Positions 1 through 5,892 of a stretch of 9,916 nt of DNA are shown here, piece by piece; position 1 is the stretch's first letter, and each line of letters starts with the position of its first letter. Origin of the DNA: Chitinophagales bacterium (GTDB lineage: Bacteria > Bacteroidota > Bacteroidia > Chitinophagales > UBA2359); contig JAHDDN010000183.1 of NCBI GenBank assembly GCA_020629335.1, forward strand, positions 1-9,916, in the 5' to 3' direction. The position numbers were made by a program, and so were the translations under genes. The notes under the pieces were generated by a model. That model did not search any database and was not told where the DNA came from. It worked only from the letters and a program-made list of their open reading frames with translations.

Positions 1-18
1 ATTTTTCGCCTTGTCTTG

Positions 19-136
19 ATACAAAATATTTAGCTGCAAATGCCAATCTTATTTATTTAAACGTTCCTTAGCGAAAATAGGAAGGACTAAAAGCCTCCCT
101 ATTTCGCAATTTTATGGCATTTGGTATATTTTGTAT
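19..136. repeat. Long imperfect nested palindrome at the left edge
   Basis: This is a nested inverted repeat. The outer arms ATACAAAATA (19-28) and TATTTTGTAT (127-136) are exact complements. The next pair inward, CAAATGCCA (37-45) and TGGCATTTG (115-123), is also exact. The innermost pair, GCGAAAATAGG (71-81) and CCTATTTCGC (98-107), matches apart from one extra A and continues into AGG/CCT around a short loop near 85-92. The left arm is about 20 bp longer than the right, so the cruciform would be lopsided. It starts about 70 bp beyond the stop of the secreted-protein gene. It may be a small non-autonomous mobile element, a dispersed repeat or a strong transcript 3' structure; the sequence alone does not decide. 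Confidence 0.6.
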
Positions 137-171
137 GAAATATTGGCTATAATATCTCTGATCTTCTTCAT

Positions 172-190
172 TAAAAGCTGAATTCAGCTT
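172..190 (-). terminator. Possible intrinsic terminator of the secreted-protein gene
   Basis: A perfect 16-bp palindrome, AAGCTGAATTCAGCTT, lies at 175-190, 17 bp past the stop codon at 208. Read on the minus strand it gives a 6-bp stem with an AATT loop that runs directly into TTTTAATG. The stem is short and only half GC and the T-run is short, so this is a weak terminator at best. The larger palindrome further downstream could add to it. Confidence 0.4.
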
Positions 191-207
191 AAGTTGTAGT
201 TCATTTT

Positions 208-2013
208 TTATGGTAATTGTTCGTTAATTATGTAATTAGCCAAAAGGCCTGTATTAGCTGGGAAGCTAAGCACGTTAAAGAAAACCGTATTAGGATCATT
301 ATTGGCACCTTGAAATATTACTTCTCCATCCAAGTTAAGATCGCTACTCAAATAACCTTGATGTATTAGGTTAGCAATATTTCCTGAATTTGTTGGTGCT
401 TGTAAAACCTCAAAAAATATCGGATTATTATCATTATTTCCTCCTTGCATGACCACTTTCCCATCTGAATCGCTATTGCCACTCCACATTTGCATGGTGT
501 TTGAATTCAAGACAAACTGTGCATGACTTCCCCATGTATTTTGGTTAGGGTCTGTAAAGTCAACCATTGTGGTGGTGGCTAAATTTACTGCTTGAGCGGT
601 CATCACTCCTAAGTGATTTCGGTGTCTAACAGCCACATAATATTCATCTGTTGGAGCGTCAAAAAGGACTGCGCTAAATCCGTCTACATCAACAATATCT
701 CCATCTCTTTGGATTAAGGCAGCTCGAGTACTCAATATTTGGGCAGCATTATTCTTTGAACGCAATTCCACTAATACCCAATCAACTACCGCATTAATCC
801 CCTGTTGATTTAAAACTGATTGGGAGGTTTGTTCGAAACCATTATGATTAAAATTGGAATTGTTACTGTAAGGATTATTTAAGGGGATTAAGTTTTCTTG
901 TCTTAGGTGATCTGTCATTAAAGAGGAGCCGTTTTGATAAGCACCTTTCAAATAGGCTCTTAAATTGAGCGCTACATTAGATGGTACGATAGTAGTATAT
1001 GCGCTATCTTCATCGTCCTCTGATTGATCGCCATTATCATTATTCGGGTTAGAGTCTACATCATTTTGATTGGCTGCTGAAACTTGAGCAACATTCATAA
1101 AACTAGCTGGTTCATTAGCTGTTACACAAATTTCTAATTCTTCCTTTTCTCCAGAAGAAAGGCTTCCAACTGTCCAAGTTGAATTAGATAATGAGTAGAA
1201 ACCTGTAGAAGTAGAATGATTTTCATAATCTACTTCACTTGGTAATTGGTCATATACCTCTACTCCTGTTGCGGTATCTGGGCCAACATTTTCTACCACT
1301 ATGGCATAGCAAAACTCCTCCTCTACAGAAATGGTTGATTTTGTTTCTAAGTATGCGCAATCTCTAACTGGGATTAAGTCATTAGTATTTCCTACCACAA
1401 CTGTTACTTTTATTTGATCTGATTGAGTGCCATCAGCGCTATCAACCGTATATAAGAATTCATCTATCCCTTGATATCCAAATGGAGGCGTATAAATAAC
1501 TTGATTATTTTGTAATAAAACAGTTCCGTGGATGGGCGCTAATACTATGCTTAGGGAAGATGCATTTTCAGCAACATCATTAGCTAATACATCCATTGTA
1601 TAAGAGGGAGCTGGAGAATTAAAATTGGTATATACTGGGAAGTTTTGATAATCTTCACAAGCAAAAAATTCAGGGCCAGCATCACCTTCCACCAGTATTC
1701 TAAAATCTACAAATTGGCAGTCTTGTGAATTATTTTGATGGCATACTTCATAAGTAATTAGTTCCTGATATGGAGTATCCTCTGTGCCATCTGGGGTATA
1801 GGTAAATGTGCCACCACCATTAGATACCAGATCTCCATGTGATGGGCCAAAGATAATAGTAGCTGAATTACCACTATTAAAGTCATTGTCTAGTAAGTTA
1901 ATTTCTATGGAATTTTGAACTCTTTTAGTTAATTCTAAGTCTATGGACGTTTGGCCTAATAAACTTAGGGGCATTAATATTATAATTAACGCCATTTTAA
2001 ATGTTAATTTCAT
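208..2013 (-). CDS. Secreted multidomain surface protein (Ig-like repeats, DUF11-like domain, dockerin-like repeats)
   Basis: Predicted secreted or surface protein of 601 residues; I recognise domains but no specific function. Residues 1-20 form a Sec signal peptide (KLTFK basic end, hydrophobic core, LLG before Gln21). There is no lipobox Cys. Residues 25-110 and 137-208 are two Ig-like/cadherin-like repeats, each with an HG-turn strand ending in YTP (SHGDL...FTYTP and IHGTV...VIYTP). Residues 216-340 look like a DUF11-type domain (VVENVGPDTATGVEVYDQLP) ending in an acidic Asn/Asp-rich stretch. Residues 348-480 resemble an adhesin-like C-terminal module I associate with Bacteroidota surface proteins (LNLRAYLKGAY, DWVLVELR, YYVAVRHRNHLGVMT). 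Residues 512-601 are two related repeats of about 45 residues, each with a Ca-loop-like N/DxD/NxDG motif (513-518 and 558-563). I see no type IX secretion C-terminal domain. The start is the ATG at 2013, directly before the signal peptide. The gene appears monocistronic. Confidence 0.85.
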   Translation of the reverse strand: MKLTFKMALIIILMPLSLLGQTSIDLELTKRVQNSIEINLLDNDFNSGNSATIIFGPSHGDLVSNGGGTFTYTPDGTEDTPYQELITYEVCHQNNSQDCQFVDFRILVEGDAGPEFFACEDYQNFPVYTNFNSPAPSYTMDVLANDVAENASSLSIVLAPIHGTVLLQNNQVIYTPPFGYQGIDEFLYTVDSADGTQSDQIKVTVVVGNTNDLIPVRDCAYLETKSTISVEEEFCYAIVVENVGPDTATGVEVYDQLPSEVDYENHSTSTGFYSLSNSTWTVGSLSSGEKEELEICVTANEPASFMNVAQVSAANQNDVDSNPNNDNGDQSEDDEDSAYTTIVPSNVALNLRAYLKGAYQNGSSLMTDHLRQENLIPLNNPYSNNSNFNHNGFEQTSQSVLNQQGINAVVDWVLVELRSKNNAAQILSTRAALIQRDGDIVDVDGFSAVLFDAPTDEYYVAVRHRNHLGVMTAQAVNLATTTMVDFTDPNQNTWGSHAQFVLNSNTMQMWSGNSDSDGKVVMQGGNNDNNPIFFEVLQAPTNSGNIANLIHQGYLSSDLNLDGEVIFQGANNDPNTVFFNVLSFPANTGLLANYIINEQLP

Positions 2014-2120
2014 TTGGTGTGTGTTGTGTCTTAAGATGTTATAAATATTAAAAACAAAATGAATAGATAATAGTATTTCTACTTAATTTTCAGTGATTTA
2101 TAGATTTAAAGGCGAGACGG

Positions 2121-2128
2121 CAAAGATA
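2121..2128 (-). promoter_or_regulatory. Candidate -7 box upstream of the secreted-protein gene
   Basis: On the minus strand this reads TATCTTTG, an exact match to the Bacteroidota -7 consensus TAnnTTTG, about 108 bp before the ATG at 2013. I find no convincing TTG -33 element at the usual distance; the upstream sequence is a T/A run. The expected leader would be roughly 100 nt and AT-rich. One 8-bp match in AT-rich DNA can arise by chance. Confidence 0.25.
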
Positions 2129-2176
2129 CTATAAAATAAAATAAAAAGGGAAATTCTTTTAATTATTGAGGTTTAG

Positions 2177-2315
2177 GCTTAGGGATGGAAGTGGTATGTG
2201 GCGTGATGGGGCAGCTTACGGAACTTAGGCAACTGACGGCTGGCCCGCAGGGCAGACTAAGGTGCCTTAGTGAAGTAGCTGACACATAGCCACATAAGAA
2301 CGGACAGCCCGACCC
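2177..2315 (-). repeat. GC-rich palindromic dispersed repeat, left copy
   Basis: This GC-rich island in AT-rich intergenic DNA is an inverted copy of the element at 9627-9780. Four blocks are identical between the copies: 2190-2204 (15 bp), 2213-2231 (19 bp), 2238-2257 (20 bp) and 2289-2309 (21 bp). The spacers between the first three blocks have the same length but differ in sequence. Each copy folds on itself: TATGTGGC (2195-2202) pairs with GCCACATA (2289-2296), CAGCT (2212-2216) with AGCTG (2277-2281), ACTTAGGCA (2223-2231) with TGCCTTAGT (2263-2271, one mismatch), and CTG-CCC with GGG-CAG at the tip (2240-2255). From memory, unchecked, it resembles intergenic palindromes of Bacteroidota that carry GGGTCGGGC near one end and GGGATGG near the other. 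This copy lacks the clear GCGCA/TGCGC termini of the right copy. Confidence 0.8.
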
Positions 2316-2385
2316 TTTCTAATTTTTCATTCGTGGGCGCACACAAAGGTAGCGCCCCTACGATCGAATGAAAAATTAGAAAGGG
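2313..2385. repeat. 21-bp perfect inverted repeat with nested GGGCGC/GCGCCC hairpin
   Basis: The arms 2313-2333 and 2365-2385 are exact reverse complements over 21 bp. The left arm begins CCCTTTCTAATTTTT. They enclose a 31-nt centre that itself pairs GGGCGC (2335-2340) with GCGCCC (2352-2357). The first three bases of the left arm are also the last three of the adjacent GC-rich repeat, so the two elements abut or one inserted at the edge of the other. Read on the minus strand the centre (TAGGGGCG...CCTTTGTG...CGCCCA) resembles the small hairpin at 9858-9881, but that copy lacks the 21-bp arms. A transcript from either strand would form a very stable hairpin, so it may also block transcription between neighbours. 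Confidence 0.75.
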
Positions 2386-2413
2386 GAAGCCCCAAATTAA
2401 TCATAAAATTTGG
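2383..2413 (-). terminator. Possible terminator region after the glycosyltransferase gene
   Basis: On the minus strand, 23 bp past the stop at 2437, CCAAATT (2407-2413) and AATTTGG (2392-2398) form a 7-bp stem with an 8-nt loop. A GGGG-CTT-CCCC mini-hairpin (2383-2393) overlaps its 3' arm by two bases and runs into TTTCTAATTTTT, part of the next large inverted repeat. No single classic stem plus uninterrupted T-run exists. The combination of structures is a plausible end for the minus-strand operon, but it is not proven. Confidence 0.35.
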
Positions 2414-2436
2414 CTTATAATACGTTTTATCTTTGT

Positions 2437-4056
2437 TTAATAATGGGGCATTCGGCGGTATAGTAGGAAGCCGCCTTTTTGATCTAAGAATTGAAGATCT
2501 TGGTATTTGGCTATTTTATGTTTTTTTGTAGACTTGATAATGAAGTAAGCTGGCTGATCAATTGGGCCTTCGAGTAACCATTCTTTGGATCTGCTTTCTG
2601 GATTGAATTGGGCTTGTTTGTCGAAGTAAAAGTAAGGGACATAGCTTTTATATCCGAAAGTGCTTGTGTAGACTGGCTGGCCTTTGAGTGATTCAAAAAA
2701 AGCGATGGCGGGGCCTTGTGAATAGCTTTCAATTTTGGGCACTATAAACTGTAGGGCTAATAGTAGCATCAGCGCTAAACCAAAGGCTAAAGACATCAAA
2801 CCTTCCAAAACTTTTTCTTGTTTTATCCATTTGATTGCGACTATGATGGCTGCAAAATAAAATAAGCCGATTAAGGAAATCCATAAACTCCAATGGACAT
2901 CTGTTTTTAAGCAAGCGACTGCGAAATCGTCTTGAATAAATCGGTATAGTTTTTCTTTGAAGGTGCCTACTACAGGCAATAGACTAATCGCTAAGGCCAA
3001 TATGCCTCCTATACCGATCAAAAAATATTGGACATAAGGCAAAAGTTTTTGCTTACCTTGCCAAAGGTCGTGTACGTATAAGGCGGCTAGGTAAGAGAGC
3101 GGCAAATAGGCCATAGAGGAGTAATGAACGATCTTAGTTGTGACTATGGTAAATAAAATCATCACTACCCAAAATAAGCACAGCATCCATCGTCTCATAT
3201 CTAATGGCACCTCTTCGTATTTGCGAAAAAAGCTGGGTAATGCAAAAATTGACATGGGGAAGCAGCCAAAAAACACTACCACAAAATGATAGTAGAAGCC
3301 TTGTTGATGCCCTGCTACTGGATTCCTAAATAAATCAATTTGATAGACAATGAACTGATAAATAAAATCGGTACCATTGACTATAATTTCTGGAATATAC
3401 CATATTGCAGCAGTCGCCATAATGGAAAAAGCGAAGGCCAAAACATGCAACAAATTAATTTTTAGACGAAAGCGATTAATTACTAAATAAACTGCGAATG
3501 TTAAGAATAATAAAAGGAAACCTACTGGGCCTTTGGTCAAAATTGCTAAGCCATTAGCTATGCCTGCGGCTATTGCGAAATTCAGTTTAGCTTCCTCTAT
3601 GGTTCTTATCAGAAAATAAATGGAAAGGAAAATAAAGTAATTAAAGACGGGGTCTATAATGCCTGACTTAAAGTATAAATGTGGTAATAAGGAGCCAAAG
3701 TAAAGTAATGCCCAAATAAATCCAAAATGAGAGGAGTGATGCCGTTTTCCTAAGCAATAAAGTGTCATTAAGGTAATTAGTCCGAAGATGGCATCGGGTA
3801 GTCTGGCTGCATACTCCCCTACTCCAAGGAGTTTCATACTCAGTGCTTGTAGCCATATAAATAAGGGCGGTTTTTCATAAAAGGGCGCAAAGTCTATTTG
3901 TACTTGTAAGAAATTATTGGTCAGCAGCATTTCTCTCGCGCATTCGGCAAAGGTAATTTCATCCCAATCGAATAGGTGTACCTTTCCTAGGAATAAAAAA
4001 AAGAATAGGCTGGCTATTAGCAGTATTGGCCAATAATAGTTGGGGGTAATTTTCAT
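2437..4056 (-). CDS. GT83/ArnT-like polytopic membrane glycosyltransferase
   Basis: Integral membrane glycosyltransferase of the ArnT/PMT-2 superfamily (539 residues, near the usual length for ArnT). The family transfers a sugar from an undecaprenyl-phosphate donor to lipid A or another acceptor on the outer face of the inner membrane. Family marks are the first-loop acidic motif DWDEITFAECAREM (30-43; D30, D32, E33), YEKPPLFIWLQ (60-70), LTKGPVG (173-179), and a GHQQGFYYHF...FP stretch (249-267). About a dozen hydrophobic segments are followed by a soluble C-terminal tail (about 441-539), as in ArnT. The sugar and acceptor cannot be told: no Und-P-Ara4N or similar donor-synthesis genes lie in the window. 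The ATG at 4056 is 12 bp after the TGA of the upstream gene, so co-transcription is likely, although a functional link with a SNF2 ATPase is not obvious. Its coding strand is C-leaning, the opposite of the SNF2 gene. Confidence 0.85.
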   Translation of the reverse strand: MKITPNYYWPILLIASLFFFLFLGKVHLFDWDEITFAECAREMLLTNNFLQVQIDFAPFYEKPPLFIWLQALSMKLLGVGEYAARLPDAIFGLITLMTLYCLGKRHHSSHFGFIWALLYFGSLLPHLYFKSGIIDPVFNYFIFLSIYFLIRTIEEAKLNFAIAAGIANGLAILTKGPVGFLLLFLTFAVYLVINRFRLKINLLHVLAFAFSIMATAAIWYIPEIIVNGTDFIYQFIVYQIDLFRNPVAGHQQGFYYHFVVVFFGCFPMSIFALPSFFRKYEEVPLDMRRWMLCLFWVVMILFTIVTTKIVHYSSMAYLPLSYLAALYVHDLWQGKQKLLPYVQYFLIGIGGILALAISLLPVVGTFKEKLYRFIQDDFAVACLKTDVHWSLWISLIGLFYFAAIIVAIKWIKQEKVLEGLMSLAFGLALMLLLALQFIVPKIESYSQGPAIAFFESLKGQPVYTSTFGYKSYVPYFYFDKQAQFNPESRSKEWLLEGPIDQPAYFIIKSTKKHKIAKYQDLQFLDQKGGFLLYRRMPHY

Positions 4057-4068
4057 TATTGTAAGCTG

Positions 4069-5874
4069 TCAGGCCATCAAGAAACCAAATTCTTGGAGGC
4101 GATTTTTGAATTTTAGTAAGTGTGCGTCATCTACTAAGATGTGAAAACCTTCTGCTTTTAGGGTAATTTTTTGAAGGACGGGATCTTTGGCGATCAGTTG
4201 ACGAAGCTCTTTATTAGATTCAGGAATTTGGAAAATACTGTAGTGATCTATGTCAATGAGCGGATCAATTTTTTGGCGAATTTCATCAAAGAACTGTTCC
4301 CAATTGGGCGGTAATTTTACTTTGATAGATTGCTTGAACAAACTAATTTTATCTTCTAATTCTTTTTTATTTTTGGTGCCTTTTAGAAAGAAGGTATAAT
4401 TGGTACGATAACGATTAGGACTTACTTTGTCGGTATAGGGTTCTAATATAATAGGGGCTGTAAGATCGCTTTCATCTATCGTGATGGTTAAGGAATCATC
4501 AGAAAGAGAGATAGAAGAATTAACAATGGCATCGGGCAGTTCATACTCCTCAGTATTGCCTATGACATAGTTGCCAAAATTATTGAGTCGGATATACTTT
4601 AGGCCATCATAAGGCGATTGTGCGGTGATACCCATTTCGCTTGTGTCGGGCGCATCGTAGGTCACGTCTAATAAGCCATAAGCCGAAAATAGAAAAAAGG
4701 TACCTTTAAGGGTAGGCAAGACTAATGATTTATGATATCTATGTGCTTGTATATACTCGTAGTCTTTGAGGGTTCCTTCATCCGTTTTGATGTTTACGCT
4801 ATAGTATAATTTTTCTTTGGCATCAAAGTCATCTACTGGTTTAATTTCGTAAAAATTGTACTTGATGAAAGTCTCTATATTTTCAATGCTGACCCATTGG
4901 TTAAGTGGTAGTTTTTTGAGAATAGAAAATAGATCTTTTTCAATACTTTTTCTGCCATATTTATTAACACTTCCTGTACCATAAAGATAGGTTAATATGC
5001 CATGTGTGCTATCAAAATATTTCAAGTAATTTTGATGGATTAGGTTTTTAGTTTTTTCAACGGCATCGGCAAAACTTTGTGGCTTAGATTCCGTCAAAAT
5101 TAAGGCGGCCAATAGAGCCGTTCTGAGAGAATTTAAATCTTTATTTGGAGTGTCTTCATAGAATTCTTTCAAACTCAATTTTTGGCGCATTTTCCTAACA
5201 CTTCCTGCTTGAGGTTTTTTCTTTTTTGTCGCTTTGATTTCATTTTGCTGGACATAAGAAATAATTCTTGACAATTCTAAAAAGATAGCTGATTCTCCTA
5301 AGTGCATATAGGGCATTTTTTCAATCTTGTCCAGCGGCACTAACTCCGCTCCCTCTGGTCGGTCAAAATATTTCACAACGACTCTCCGTATAAGCATAGG
5401 TATTAAAAGCGTATATTGTTGATCTCTCCACCATCTATTCTCGATTATTTCAAAAACTTCATAACCACTTTTAAGCGATAATTTATATTCGGTCCTTCTG
5501 TAATAATTATTTTGACGTGATTTATTACAGATACTAATGTTCAGCATTTTTTCAATATCCTTATAAGTTAATTGATTATGCCAAATTAACTCTTTGAATA
5601 CCACTTTGACATCAGGAGGCAAAAAATCTAAAAAAGCATTGAATAATTTTTTGCTGGCATAAGGAATAGCTAATAGTGTACACTTTTGTTTTTTATTTAA
5701 ACTTTTGGATGCCACTAAACTTACTTCTTTTGGACTTGCTCCTTCTTTTATACATAAGTCTTCATGCTTTGCAATAAAGTTACGACTTTTCATAAATCGA
5801 TTATTCAAGGCATTTACAGTATAATGTCCTTCAAAAAAGTCTCTTATTTCTCTAAACACTTTACGATTAATCAT
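4069..5874 (-). CDS. Helicase-associated winged-helix-like protein of unknown function, SNF2 partner
   Basis: I do not recognise a named family with certainty. The start is taken at the ATG at 5874 (601 residues), 18 bp after the SNF2 stop; an in-frame TTG at 5889 would add five residues. A helical N-terminal part contains a helix-turn-helix-like stretch (85-114, LPPDVKVVF...LTYKDIEKMLNIS) and a Lys-rich linker (214-220). The second half resembles bacterial helicase-associated/XPB N-terminal-type proteins (Helicase_C_3-like). It has a winged-helix-like LPLNQWVSIENIETFI (322-337), then YGLLDVTYD (399-407) and SPYDGLKYIRLNNFGNYVIG (420-439). The C-terminal alpha/beta region (450-601) carries the phrase SIKVKLPPNWEQFFDEI and ends in a ferredoxin-like strand, FHILVDD, before the last helix. 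There is no Walker motif, nuclease motif, signal peptide or membrane segment, so a cytoplasmic nucleic-acid- or ATPase-binding partner is the best inference. Coding-strand base use shifts from neutral/G-leaning near its start to C-leaning beyond roughly 5150. Confidence 0.6.
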   Translation of the reverse strand: MINRKVFREIRDFFEGHYTVNALNNRFMKSRNFIAKHEDLCIKEGASPKEVSLVASKSLNKKQKCTLLAIPYASKKLFNAFLDFLPPDVKVVFKELIWHNQLTYKDIEKMLNISICNKSRQNNYYRRTEYKLSLKSGYEVFEIIENRWWRDQQYTLLIPMLIRRVVVKYFDRPEGAELVPLDKIEKMPYMHLGESAIFLELSRIISYVQQNEIKATKKKKPQAGSVRKMRQKLSLKEFYEDTPNKDLNSLRTALLAALILTESKPQSFADAVEKTKNLIHQNYLKYFDSTHGILTYLYGTGSVNKYGRKSIEKDLFSILKKLPLNQWVSIENIETFIKYNFYEIKPVDDFDAKEKLYYSVNIKTDEGTLKDYEYIQAHRYHKSLVLPTLKGTFFLFSAYGLLDVTYDAPDTSEMGITAQSPYDGLKYIRLNNFGNYVIGNTEEYELPDAIVNSSISLSDDSLTITIDESDLTAPIILEPYTDKVSPNRYRTNYTFFLKGTKNKKELEDKISLFKQSIKVKLPPNWEQFFDEIRQKIDPLIDIDHYSIFQIPESNKELRQLIAKDPVLQKITLKAEGFHILVDDAHLLKFKNRLQEFGFLMA

Positions 5875-5892
5875 TGTGCTAAATTTCAAAAT

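Noticed and set aside
2511..3856. Short minus-strand open frames inside the glycosyltransferase gene
   Set aside because: All are out-of-frame shadows of a long gene with clear family motifs, and none has its own family signature.
5100..5400. Replication terminus with a dif site at the G/C skew change
   Set aside because: The skew on the plus strand switches back again over the secreted-protein gene, which does not fit a single terminus, and no 28-bp XerCD-like site was found near the change.
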